DNA of 64,000 nt from Atopsyche davidsoni (GCA_022113835.1 JAILWY010000023.1:12832001-12896000), one strand, 5' to 3'. Positions 22,800 through 34,924 are shown, counted from the first letter of the stretch. Translations and numbers: made by a program. The notes: generated by a model not told the origin, from the letters alone.

Positions 22800-24249
22800 T
22801 TATAGCGGAATATATAAAATACATAAACATCAAATATTTTTTCATACATATGCATTTAACAACATAATATACATTCAACTAATGACTATTGCATTTTTTG
22901 TCATTTAGGAGAATAGTGAAGGTTAGACAGAGTATGCTAATTATCTTCATGAAGTTAAAAAAGTGAGGTTTTCTGTTTTTAATAACTGTTATGAAGAAAG
23001 TGTTTTTTAAAATCGTTTTTTTAAGTATTCAAATTATTTACTTTGGGGGTGCGATATGGGAAAATACTTTTTTTTGTGATAAGTCATTTTTTTACGAGGT
23101 CATTTTGTGTGTTTTCTAATAATATTTATTTCGTGATCAAATTAAAATTTTTCTAACATTGATGAATTATCACGTGTTTCATTCACATTGACCGAAAAAA
23201 TATGAATAATTATTTTACCAAATGTAGCATATAAGACATGTTTATTCTGTGTTCAAAACTAGACATTTATTTGTCAAAACAGTTTGTTATATATATAGTT
23301 AATAAAAAAAAATCATTCAACGTGATGCTTTATTTACTAAAAATTCAGAATCAACAAGGCGACAAGCAAGTTTGGTATGTTTTAAAATAATACCTTTCCT
23401 GTTTATGGTCAGAACGGACGAAAACCCGTCGAGGAGACACATCACTTATTTTCTATTCATCATCAGTCTCAGCTGGCGCCGATTCCCGCTTTTATGGAAG
23501 CCATCGTCTTGTTATGGTCATCCGAAGGAGATTTGGGCCGTGTAAGGAATCGATCCTTTCAGTTTGCAGCTTTATAACAAAGGGGCTCTGAAAAACTCAT
23601 CCTGAGCTAAAGGCGAAACGGTGGCCGCATCGCAGGATGGCCATATCAGTCCAGCGACTTCATTAAAGGTTCCGACAGCAAACTCTTTAATGAGATCTTA
23701 CGCATTATAAATCTCGAGATAAAAATGCTCGGACGTAAGTAAGGCTGAACTGAACCGGCCCTGTTGGGAATCGGCATATTCTCATGAAGACACGATGCTA
23801 CGGTTCGAATTCATATATTTTTATATTCATATCGATTTTATATTACATTCTATTAAATACATCTCCCTGATATATATAACAGCACATATCTTGGAATTTT
23901 AGAATACCGTGCAAAATAATATTGTCCAATAGTCAGTCTTACAATATTTATAGTCAAAATTATAATGTTCTCGCATTAGTATATTCTACGAGTATAATGT
24001 TAGATAAAGAATCGGTGCATATATGGTTGTTTTAAGTAAGTATATATTTGTTAAACATATTTATAATGCCACATTTATAAAGCTACACATACACACACAC
24101 ATATAATTTTTAATGTTTTACTTATTTTATTTATAATGCAATTATTTTACCAAACGAAGACTAAACGAAAATTAAATAAAAAAATGGAACTCTACTAAGT
24201 ACTTTCTGACAAAAATTTATTTATATGATATGAATTAAATAATATTTTT
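22800..24249. other. Intergenic stretch with a moderately GC-rich, CNE-like block
   Basis: Mostly AT-rich. From about 23410 to 23770 the composition rises, with homeodomain-like TTTATGG and TTTATAAC strings but no open frame of interest. This block looks like a conserved non-coding element; that is inference from composition only. Confidence 0.3.
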
Positions 24250-24615
24250 AACTGAGAGTAATTGGTAGAATTACGGTTTCGCCAACTTTTCACGTTAGCA
24301 TTATCAAACTCCGTTCGTAACTTCCCTAGTCCAGACAACCCCAAAATGGCTAACCCATTAAATTTATACCAAAAGACTTTCGGAAGGTATGTTTTTACCG
24401 ATATTGCTTCCGGCTATAACATGAGAACGATCATCACACGAAATCTTGATCCAAGCTGTGTGTATAGTTATCATGGGGAAACCTATGACATAATTTAATT
24501 TAAATATTTTTGTATTAGTTTAATAATGCCAACGTGAAAGGTTGGCCAAACCGGTAACCAATAAAATTAACACGTGGAAAAAACACTAAAGTATTTTATT
24601 TAAAATATTAATAAT
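24250..24615. mobile_element. Fold-back element with unrelated internal segment
   Basis: The left arm CGGTTTCGCCAACTTTTCACG is mirrored by the right arm CGTGAAAGGTTGGCCAAACCG. Beyond the right arm, CACTAAAGTATTTTATTTAAA matches the family tip at 35.3 kb. The arms enclose about 200 bp (about 24310-24510) not present in the other copies, mostly open in one frame from 24262 to 24498 (78 codons, not recognised). It may be a captured sequence or the interior of a longer family member. Confidence 0.65.
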
Positions 24616-27090
24616 ATGTGTTTATTTCTTTTATTTCGTTATCGCCGTCATCGCTGATGGTTTTTTTTTTAATTCTTCGAGCTCCCAGTTGTCGGCACGG
24701 AGATATTTGCACGTCGGACGACCATCGTTCTCACTAGATTCGACTACCTCACACCAGTTAGTCCGTAGCTGACCCCGGGTTGACCCGCGCGGACGCTGGC
24801 CCGGAGACTGTAATCATCTGAGCAACTGTGACTAATTATAATAATGTGTTAATGTTACATTTTTTAATATGGAAATAATGCTCCTATATTACGAAAAGTA
24901 TGACTAAATGAATTTGGTACGCATAATGGTGGTTACATCAAATGAATTGTTGTATGAAAACATTAACTTCATCCAACAGGTATGTGTATCTTAAAATGAT
25001 AAAAAATGTTTGCAGTTAATATGGTGATAGTTTTACTTTCTTCTTTTGGGTGATATTAAAAGTTTTCGACGCTTAAGAGTACAGTAAGTTGCATATAAAA
25101 TAAAATATATATGCGCTGTTAAATATTTCTCATACTTCTTACATAAAGTGAAGGAAATATTTTATTGTCGCGTGTTTCTGGCGGCCAACGTGCTCAAAAG
25201 CTTAACAAATTTAAGGTGGGTGTGAGAACACAATATGCAGGTAAACTTGCCTGTTATGGCTTTTAATATTTTATAAAAATACAGGTGATTCAAAAAGGAT
25301 AAAGTCAAAAATATTTTTTCTTTATTAGTCCATTTTTAATGAAGTTTGTTTAAACTAAATTATTTATAAAGAATCATAAAAATAAAAAAAATGTTATTTA
25401 ACATTTATTTTAACATTGAAGAGCGTGTAATACATATATTTTTATTGTAAATTTTACTTTTAAGTATTAACATAAAAAAAATCAATAAAGTTTTATATTT
25501 AGATTAGAAAATCTACACCCTAACGTGAGTGTGTGATATTTTATCGCCTTTATTTTCAGTGGAATTCTGACCTAATCCTCAAAGCTCACATATTCTAACG
25601 TTTCGACACTTTGTGGTGTTCATAAAACGGTCATAATACCTGCATTTTTTTAAATGCAACCTGTGCCTTGTCATTTTCCCAGAATGAACAGAACAATGAA
25701 AATTACACCTGACCGAAAACAAAGCTGCATTGGAGAACCAGGATTCCAGTGGTCACCGTACCGAATCGTTGCAGGTAACATTTTATCACGTGCGTGAATT
25801 TCTAAGTACTTTTATGGCTTTAAGTAAAAATATCTTAAAATAAACGGAATCTAAGCTGTAGATAAAACTACCTACGCCCTTCTATTGAATTACTTTTATA
25901 TTAAAATTTAAAAAAAAACATCTTTCTCGGTGGGTTTTCCCTGCTTGATTAAGCACCTCGAAATGCGAAAAAATATTCGTTAGCAAAAGTTATTTAATGA
26001 TAACAGGTATCGTGTTTACCTGCAAACAGCAACGGTAAATGAATTCCCCCTTATTTAAATGTTTATTACACATACGATGATTTCCAATAATACTATGCAC
26101 TAAATACGTAAAGGATAAAATTGTAGGTATAAGTATTTTTAAATGTATTTAAACTTCGTTGACGGCGGCATTTTTTTAGCCTTTTTAAGAGCGTTAGAGA
26201 TTCTCAGAGAAGTCCGGGCTACAGTTTACAACTGAGCACTTACATAGAAATTGTTGTAAGTCTTCGTACCGCGAAGGTCAAACAGTAATAAGTCATTAGT
26301 GTGTGCACAGGTAACGACTATATTCCTAGAAGATTTGTTGTGAATGTCTGCGTCTCAGTTACAAAGTAATGCTTCCCGCGAATAGAGCTGTAAAATAAAT
26401 TTTCTATGCAAGATGACTATAATTTATAGCAGGTGTATGGGTTGACTTCAAGAGTCAGTAATAAATGTTTATAATGCCGACATTTTTATGTGGAAAATAT
26501 TATAAAGCGAGAGGAATGTACCTAAAATTTATTAAGAACATTGGCAGTAGAAAAAATATATAATAATTATAAATATAGTATTATAGTTAGTATTTAACAC
26601 TTAATAAAACTCCGTATAAATTATTCAAATCGAGCGTTTATGTAAAAATATTTTATCCATTACTAACTTATTTGTATAATGTTAAAAAAGCACGGGTTAA
26701 TAATATTGAAATCTGAGTACTTACAAAACAAAATGCATTATAAATATTTTAAACATACAAGTATAATTTTTTCCCCCGTATTTTATAAAATATAAAATCA
26801 AATGAATGTACGAATGTATTCACAGATTTTAAGGTATAAAAAAATTCTGAATCGATTTACAATTTTTTAATAGTTTATAAAATATATATAATTTAAATAA
26901 ATAAATGATTTGTTATAATAGTATGTTGAGTCTTTCAGCATAGTTGTTTTTGTTTTAAGAAATATATGTTTTTTCATTTAAATTGCTAAGTATTTAAAAG
27001 AAACTGTTTATGAAATTTTAATACTTTACAGTGAATCCCACTAAGGGTGGAAGTTGAATACAACAGGGAAACCATAAAGTACGAAAATTG
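24616..27090. other. AT-rich intergenic stretch
   Basis: A short GC-rich patch at about 24690-24810 stands out. The rest shows no gene, RNA or element end that I can recognise. Confidence 0.4.
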
Positions 27091-27094
27091 ATGT

Positions 27095-27245
27095 TTTGTT
27101 GCGCCACCCTCGCGGGTGCAGGAAGCGAACGCAACCCCTCAAGTGGACCGTTGCCTAGCAACAGCCTTTCCCATTGGCCGGTGGGAAATTCAAGATGGCC
27201 GCCGCCGATCGATGCCCGCCGCCAAGAGCTTTTCCTTACAACGAT
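27095..27245 (+). promoter_or_regulatory. Promoter-like island with RFX X-box, CCAAT and YY1-like sites
   Basis: In about 100 bases there are GTTGCCTAGCAAC (27150-27162, an RFX X-box), CCATTGG (inverted CCAAT) and AAGATGGCCGCC (YY1/PHO-like). The last overlaps an ATG at 27195 in good context that opens a 27-codon frame starting MAAADRCPPP. This mix is typical of a TATA-less promoter at a gene start. No downstream exons were found. Confidence 0.4.
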
Positions 27246-27632
27246 GCACTCGGAAAGTGTACAACGCATTTCATATAATGATTATACGATATATTTATCT
27301 ATTTTAACACCGGATTTAGTATATACGATATTAAATCTGCTGTTTTTATTAAATAATAACAAAAGAGTAACATGCTACCGCAACATGGTTTGGAATAATT
27401 TGATACCTAACACATTCTTTTGTATGAACAATTTCACAAAGAGTGCTTACAGACTTTGAATACCTAATAAATTGGCAATCTCTTTGGATTTCCCAGAACT
27501 TTCTAATGTATATATTATAAATATATATGTAAATATATATTAGAATATATAAGTATTGCAAGTGCATATGAAATGGGCTATTTTATTTGAGAGTAATAAG
27601 AGGTTTTATAGATTTACTAACAAATATTAAAA
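27246..27632. other. AT-rich stretch
   Basis: Contains only an AT-rich imperfect microsatellite near 27500-27550. Confidence 0.4.
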
Positions 27633-27786
27633 GTGATTAAGCATATTTTTTCACACATTGAAAACGATTAAAGAAAACTCTCAGAAAATATCATCGTGAC
27701 TTGTGAGGGATGTCACAAGTCACGATGATATTTTCTGAGAGTTTTCTTTAATCGTTTTCAATGTGTGAAAAAATATGCTTAATCAC
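27633..27786. repeat. Perfect 74-bp inverted repeat (palindrome) of SINE-like sequence
   Basis: Arms 27633-27706 and 27713-27786 are identical in reverse complement with a 6-bp spacer (GGGATG). The right arm begins TCACAAGTCACGATGATAT and matches the body of the SINE at 14458-14600. The lack of any mismatch suggests recent formation or gene conversion between the arms. Confidence 0.95.
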
Positions 27787-29182
27787 ATAAACATACTAAT
27801 ACCTGCATGGGTAAATAAATACGCATCCTGATTAACATTAATCCAATTTAATATAAATATTAAAAGAGCAATTCTTATAAAATGTATGCTTTCATTTTTC
27901 ATTATATATATATTTTTTGAATACGTAGATATCACAGCGTTTTGCATATGTTATACGTTACATACATATACGTATGTTTTTTTTTAAATTTAAATAAGTA
28001 ATACATATTGTACAGTTACAATTGCGATTCACGAAAAAATCACGATATTTTCAAAGTGGCTTTATACTGCTCTCTCAAAAGAGTTTCTGATGTCCATTCA
28101 GACTTCAAGACAAGCGAGACGAATCGGCCGAGAGCGATTTACTCGTCTGCGACTGAAGTGAGAAGAGTCCGTGAAATCTCGATACGCTAATTTTAAAAGT
28201 AGCATCACGTCACGTAACGTGTCATAGTGAATTCAGACCAAACTTGTAAAACACTGTAAAACTCAAAACAGAAAAAAATGCATACTGGTATGGTTTTCCA
28301 TTTAATTCAAACGGCGCTTTTTTTTTAAATTCATATTAGTGGCATTCAGGATTAGTTTTATTATATTATATTTAAGTAATTGGTCACAACTAATTTAATA
28401 ATATAAATATTTTGCCATCCGGTACCTAAAAACATATAGACCGCACATATACACGATACACAATAATTACGCAAAGTACTCATGGATAACCTAACTGTAA
28501 AATAAATAGTTATTTTGAAAAATAAAAAAATTAAGACACGTTTAAAATTAAATATCTATATGGTGATTTGATTTTTTAGATTATTTTTGGAGGCCAAGAT
28601 TTGAATGATGATGCGTATGACTATTATAAATGTGAAATTGGCATCACAGTTTCCTATATGTTTCTCCAAATACACCAAAGTGTGGATATCCGGTCCCGAT
28701 ACATGAATAATAATAAGTTTAGCCTGTTACTTTTTTATATTTGATCGATTTACTTTACGCTCACTATACGTGTATGCTCTTGTTAAATGTTTCATTTTCA
28801 ACAATATTATTATAATGTAAAACTGCCTGAAGGGATTTTTAACTCACGAAGCAACATTACGGATTTTTTTGTTATAATATTTCGTGCATCTAATTTAATA
28901 AATCTTGTTTTTTAGACGATTTAAAAACTGTATAAGTTTTAGTCAATTTAAATATAGTAATTTTATTTTATAATGGGAGGATATTAAGAGATTTTATTTC
29001 CTGTAAATATTCACTTTATAATATTTTCATAATTAAAACAGATTTTGTACTTTTTTTGTACTCTTTTGTAGACTAAAAAATAGAGATTAAATAAGTCTTA
29101 AATTAAAAATAATATATTTTTTATAAAAAAAATTAAAAGGCGTTTGTATTGATTTGCTGACCTATTTATAAATAAAACATTA
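27787..29182. other. AT-rich intergenic stretch
   Basis: No gene or repeat boundary recognised. A slightly GC-richer patch at about 28040-28190 has no recognisable product. Confidence 0.4.
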
Positions 29183-29190
29183 CTATACAT

Positions 29191-30876
29191 CAGGCTTTCC
29201 CAACCTTTTTGCACCCAAGAGCATATTCTAGAATGCCGGTCGGGCGGCGGGCACCATTTATTTTTTCAAGGTATATTTAAATAATACATATAATGCACAA
29301 AAAATATTTAATTTCAAAATTATAATTATAAAATATAAAAACTATTGTTTATATTTTTGTAATGTACCTACGTAATCACCCCATATATTTTGCTGAGTAC
29401 TTCTTATTGAAATCATTTAGTTGAAAGTCCTTGTTTGTTTAAACTAACATTGCACTGGGGAATAGACTTTATTCTGCCTCACAATATCAATTAACATTCA
29501 ATTCACTTATCACATCATTATCTTATTTTGATTTTAAATATCTTATATTATTAAGTTAACACAAACATGCCAAATATACAACAACATGTTTGTGCATTTA
29601 TCTGATTATGTATACTTGCATTCTTGCTGGACCATCCTTTATTATATATTATAATTTGTATTTTTATCTGTACTATTTCAAAGTTCAATTATAACTATTC
29701 TGACCATTGAAGACACACTGTCGGTGTAATAATATTCCATAACATAAAAATCTTGAAAATGTTTTCTCTACGTTCACTTGAATTCCGGTGTGCACCCAAC
29801 GGCCACATAACATTTTTATGGTAAATAAATAATAGGTAGTAAATAATAGCAAAAAAATTATGGTAATTGGGTCGAATTGATACTTTCACATAGCTCTCAC
29901 CTCACTTTTATCAACCCAAAAATATCAGATTGACTTTCACATAGCTCTCTCCTCACTTTTAGCACCGCAAAAATATCAGATTGACTTTCACATAGCTCTC
30001 TTTTCACTTTTACCACCGCAAAAATGTCAGAGATACTTTCACATAGCTTTCACCTCACTTTTATCAACGCAAAAATATCAGATTGACTTTCACATAGCTC
30101 TCTCCTCACTTTTATCACCGCAAAAATGTCAGAGACACTTTCACATAGCTTTCACCTCACTTTTATCAATGCAAAAATATCAGAGACACTTTCACATAGC
30201 TTTCACTTCACTTTTATCAACGCAAAAATATCAAATATACATGCAAATAGCTCTCTCCTCACTTTTACCACCGCAAAAATATCAGATACACTTTCACATA
30301 GCTCTCACCTCACTTTTATCAACGCAAAAATATCAAATATACTTGCAAATAGCTCTCTCCTTACTTTTACCACCTCAAAAATATCAGAGATATTTTCACA
30401 TAGCTCTCACCTCACTTTTATCAACCCAAAAATATCAGATACACTTTCACATAGCTCTCACCTCACTTTTATCAACGCAAAAATATCAAATATACTTGCA
30501 AATAGCTCTCTCCTTACTTTTACCACCTCAAAAATATCAGAGATATTTTCACATAGCTCTCACCTCACTTTTATCAACCCAAAAATATCAGATTTATATT
30601 TATTTAGCAACCTTTACATCAAGTATCTAAACAATGTCGTGAACGCATTATTAGAGGGCGTTAGTACAGAGACAAAGACAAACCAAACTACACTTATAAG
30701 ATGCTATTCAACAGGCTTATAATATATTATTTGGAAAATTATAACGATATAATTATTTTCGCTTATATTTCTCTGTTTAATTACTAAATATATAACATTT
30801 TATTGTAAACTTTAATATTTTTTTTATCGTAAAACGGTGCCCATGGTGCCCGCGGGTATAGAGTTGGGGACCACCG
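29191..30876. mobile_element. Non-autonomous hAT-type transposon with intact 8-bp target duplication
   Basis: The element is flanked by CTATACAT on both sides (29183-29190 and 30877-30884). Its ends, CAGGCTTTCCCAACC and, read inward from the right, CGGTGGTCCCCAACT, share the CCCAAC core typical of hAT termini. Subterminal regions are GC-rich and contain GGGCACCAT-type strings at both ends. The interior holds no transposase but carries a 51-bp tandem array (29882-30595). It also holds segments with homologues at 13.25-13.39 and 14.2-14.35 kb. Confidence 0.85.
29882..30595. repeat. 51-bp minisatellite, about 14 units, with higher-order trimers
   Basis: The period is 51 bp, starting ACTTTCACATAGCTCTC. 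Variants differ at a few sites (for example TGCAAATAGC in place of CACATAGC). Units 30283-30435 and 30436-30588 are identical 153-bp trimers. Since 51 is divisible by 3, two frames stay open (30126-30722 and 30169-30630) and give 17-residue repeats. This is most simply a by-product of the array, not evidence of a protein. Confidence 0.97.
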
Positions 30877-31019
30877 CTATACATTATTAGTTTTCTGAAA
30901 ACAAATCATTAAAAATAGTTTTGGTCGATTAAGCTACTTTCTACATAAGCGGCATAAACGGGTGTTATTTGGAGAAGAGTCTTCTATTTCCGGGTGGTTT
31001 TTAAAATACTCGAGTGATT

Positions 31020-31225
31020 AACAGATGCGACATTCTGCCAGGAGGACGCTTCCGTTCCGAGAGGACGGCGACTCGACTCCTGCTGGCTCGCCTCCTCTCC
31101 GGCCTGTTATCAGTCGCCGGTATTTCGGGAGGGCCGGTGGACGCACGTGGGGCGGCAGAAATAAGTCGCCGCGCCGCCGAGGAAACTCACGGCCAGCTGC
31201 GGGGAGACCGCTGACAGAGATCTCA
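31020..31225. promoter_or_regulatory. CpG-rich island
   Basis: A strongly GC-rich block directly after the hAT element, containing CACGTG (about 31145) and many CpGs. Overlapping open frames on both strands are explained by base composition. Promoter, exon or regulatory element cannot be told apart. Confidence 0.3.
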
Positions 31226-31299
31226 AATCGCGCTAATAAACAAAAAAAAAATACCAAATGAACTCAAAACTATTATTTTCTGTATCACATATTTGTTTA

Positions 31300-31560
31300 A
31301 TATATCTATCCTTGGGCAGTCTTTCTTTCAACCTTTCATCAACTATTGCAAGTTTCGCATCCATGCTAACTTTCTTCTTCTTGAAAATCAGCTGCAGTGG
31401 GCCTTATTTGATATTTCTGAAAATGTAGCCAATTTTTCTCTTTTTTGCGCATATTCTGCAAGACTCTCATTTGTGTCATGGTCATCCTATAGTATTTTAA
31501 GCATTCCATTTCAAATGTAAGTGTCCAGGTATCAAGTTTGCTAAGAAGAACTGCGACAAT
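31300..31560 (-). pseudogene. Decayed LINE fragment (RTE/R1-like endonuclease-RT polyprotein C-terminus)
   Basis: On the - strand the reading contains TWTLT-FEMECLKYYRMT and then RVLQNMRKKEK. This follows the common LINE pattern ETWTLxxxxxxxLExFEMxCxRRMLRI...EVLxRMxKExE. After an apparent frameshift, PLQLI and a KKKKVSMDAKL stretch fit the LLQLI...GRRRxSWLxNL ending. The match is by eye and the fragment is short and broken. Confidence 0.45.
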
Positions 31561-31699
31561 ATAACAGATTTCAAATGTTATATATAGTATCTGGCATACA
31601 ATATTTTTATACACAAACTTATATTGTTTTACTGCTTTCTGCTGGTTTCAATAAATACTTGTTTATTTGCGATTTGCTTTGTAGAATGCGTATAAGTTA

Positions 31700-31990
31700 C
31701 CTTTTTAACACAGCGATCTAATCGAGCCGGACATACTGAGAGAGGTCTCTCGTTACACTGTCAAGTTTACACTCCACTGCTGGGGAGACGCCGCGAGCCA
31801 GCAAGGAGCAGCTGTCGCAGGACTCTTCTATAATTACCGCCGCGGACCAGGCGCGAGCACCGTGTGGGAAATGTGGTAAGTAAAAAGGTAACAGTTATGG
31901 TCCAAGAAAATAAACAATAAGCCGGCTATTCTTACAGAGCTCATCGCGCTTATCTTGATTCTACAGCGGATGCCGCCGTGAATCTATTGT
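31700..31990 (+). other. GC-rich candidate 5' exon(s) with strong splice sites
   Basis: A GC-rich stretch ends GGGAAATGTG|GTAAGT, a near-perfect donor at 31876. About 90 bases later TTGATTCTACAG|CGGATGCCGCCGTG...|GTGAGT forms a potential micro-exon (about 31967-31989). No coding frame is convincing. This could be the 5' UTR of a gene whose coding exons lie outside the window. Confidence 0.25.
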
Positions 31991-33879
31991 GAGTAATGTC
32001 ACAATCAGCTGTTCTTTTTATTTCTCTCCTGTAAATCTGATTTGTCTTAGTAATGTAAGTAAAAAATGGCTTTACATACATACTGTCTCTCATACTCTGT
32101 ATTGCACTTAACTAGTAATAAAATATATGTTTTAAAATTAAACTATTATTTTTACACTAAAAAGTAATAATCGGTGACATCATGAAATTATTGTTGTACT
32201 ATCAAATAAAAATTATGCTAGTAAAAACCATGCTACTCTTTGTTCAAATAAAAAATATGCATTGTCTAGATATTTTAGGGTGTTCCTTGAAGCACGTCTG
32301 TTCTTTAAAAATCACATGATAAAGATCTGCGCGTGTGACTCCGGCCATTAATCTAAAAAAATTGTGTAGTTAAAAACGTATTCAGGAGATAGAAGTGTGG
32401 AGATAAGGTGGTGTGGGTTAAAAAACTATTTCAAGATAATTTGACACTTTTAAATTACTCGACAAGTGCGGACGGCGGAGGAATGCGACTCTTCATGGGT
32501 TGGGAGTCTGGACGACCTGGCTGACACATTCATGGAAAACCGAGGAAAGCTCTAGGGTGAATATTATTTCAAATTAAACGGAGGATTATGCGTTGAAAAG
32601 CAGAAATTATACGCTTGCAAATACATTTATGAACCACCAAAATAAGGTTGTAAATATATCCAGATATGTTTATTAAATTAAAAATCATGTCACAAAGAAT
32701 TCACATTAAAGTTTTTCTTCATACTTTATTTCTTTTACTAAATGATAACGTCTATATTTATATATTTTTATACTTGATAAAAATGCTTGTCATAGAGTTT
32801 ATATCTTCATTATTCGTCCATTATTTATTTAATTGAAGTGAATCGAAATTTGTTAAATCTTTATCTCGAACGCTCCCTAGAAGAGTAAACATTTGTTCCA
32901 GTTCTTTTGAATATCTATACAAAATTTTCTTATTACAATTGACTATACTTAGGGTACAAATATGTTTGGCTGATCAATCCACACATTTGTATAATAAAAA
33001 ATAAAAAAAAAAATATATATATATATATATTTGGTTCTATGTTTATATGAATCTACTAACTTCTGCATAAAAAAGCAGGTAGACGTCCTAAATAAATTTT
33101 GTATATAAATCATACGTGTTAAAACCGTAGAAATTGGACATAATGGTCTGACCAAGCTGCTGGGTTTTTATCAGGATATGTTTATTTTCATCTAATGTGT
33201 TGGAAATTCGGGTATTTAAAACTGTCACCTGAATGGCTAAGTCTCTGGGGAGCTGGAGGCCCGAGACCTGCTAATTTGTGATGATTTAATATCGAAAGAA
33301 GAGTGCTTTATTGTATGAGGGATGCTGCTGGTAATTCTGGTGCGGAAATATAAATATTCGAGGAATTTCTGTCAGAGATTACAAATATTCGTGTCATAAA
33401 TTCATATTTTTCTTTGATATCTTGACTGTGTAATGTATTCAACGACCAATCACATGGAAAAAGAATCTCCTAGTTAAAAATGTTAAACGACGGCAAATAA
33501 AATAACAGACAGCTCTTCTTAATAAATAAATGTATTTATTTTAATAATAAAATAAAGACTATAAATTTTTAAAAAATTACACAATGTGTTACAAATTCAA
33601 CAATATACAAATACATTCAAAACTATTAATCAAATTGTTTTAGACTCTTCTAAAATAGTTTAGGATGATATTTTTTTCATTTCTATATATATAACTGGAA
33701 TGTGCTGAAATATATTAATATAAATAAATAATAAAGTTACTGTTATGTCTAAAACCATATTTTACAATTTTGGATGAGTCGAGCATTTGTTTCTCAAAAT
33801 GAACCTTCGGACAGATTCATCGTTTCTTACTTGACTCTCAAGCTTTTCCACCAGTAAATTCTTAATGCTGTTTTTTTTT
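31991..33879. other. AT-rich intergenic stretch
   Basis: Contains a short (AT)n run near 33015-33030 and nothing else recognised. Confidence 0.4.
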
Positions 33880-34610
33880 GGAGGACCGGTGAAGTGCAAT
33901 GGCCGCGGAAACCAAAGAAAACAGCGTCTTGCAGACGAGTCTCCTTGCGCGGCCGTCCTCCCCCGGAGTTGAACCGAAATACCCGCTTCAGGCAACAGCT
34001 GCCGACCAAATGGACGAAGCGTACCTAAATTCTTTTGAAGTTCTGCTCCGCCAAGACGAGGACTTAAATCGCGTGTAAAATGGCCGGCTTTGACAATTGC
34101 GTTCATTGTGAAAGATGGACGCTGATTGCGTCCCTCCGGGCGGAATTAAACACTGCGATTTGTATATTAAAACAGTCAATTATGCGTCTTCTAATGTAAT
34201 AAAACTCACACGTGCCTAAAATTTAATTTAAAATGCGATAAAAACGTCCTCACATTATTGTTTGTCACAAAAAATTAAATAGATGATGCCAAAGACGCTG
34301 AATATTTTCGTCGGTAAATTTCCAAGTGCGTGGATCAAAAAAATGAAGTTGATAAATATTCACGAATTTACTGATTAAAAGCGACGCGGTGCTCGCTTTT
34401 AAGCTCGCTTTTAAGCTCGCTTTTAAGCAGATTGGAACTAGAACAATGCGTGTGCGATGGACGGAGGGGTGTCTTCTTTAGTACCAATTCGGTTAATGAA
34501 CGTCGATTCGGTGCGAGTGCAGCGGGCGGTGGTTCGCTCCCTCGAGCGCCCGCGCCCGGCCACATGTTCCGGCGCACACAAACGAAAGAGCTGGTGCGAC
34601 TGATTCAATT
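33880..34610. promoter_or_regulatory. GC-rich islands and a 12-bp triplet repeat
   Basis: Islands lie at about 33880-34150 (with AATGGCCGG at 34079, a GCCAT core on the - strand) and 34480-34600. Between them, 34391-34426 is three exact copies of GCTCGCTTTTAA. The 114-codon - strand open frame at 33762-34106 shows no recognisable domain. Confidence 0.3.
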
Positions 34611-34924
34611 GAACAAAATTTAATTTAGCCTAATGGGCTGTGTACACATATCGGCGTCTGTGCACCAATCAACATGTGTACAAATTGCTGGACAAACTTT
34701 GTGTCTTACATACGGGCGCGCTCCTGTATTGGAGGGCGCCATAATTGTATTCACGCAATCGTAGCTGAAATGGTTATTGATATTTTTCGGCTCTAATTCA
34801 TTGCGTGAACCATTAATTAATTGGTCGACATCTGTTTCTTTGACTTAATTATTAATGCAGCGGTAGTAGAAAAATAATAGTATTCTGTGTGATTTATCGT
34901 TATAAAATAATAGACCCCATACAC

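Noticed and set aside
27633..27786. CRISPR-like or rho-independent-terminator-like hairpins
   Set aside because: The DNA is eukaryotic, so prokaryotic terminators and CRISPR arrays do not apply. The palindrome is SINE-related.
29882..30595. CRISPR array reading of the regular 51-bp repeats
   Set aside because: There are no unique spacers; the whole 51-bp unit repeats head to tail, which makes it a minisatellite.
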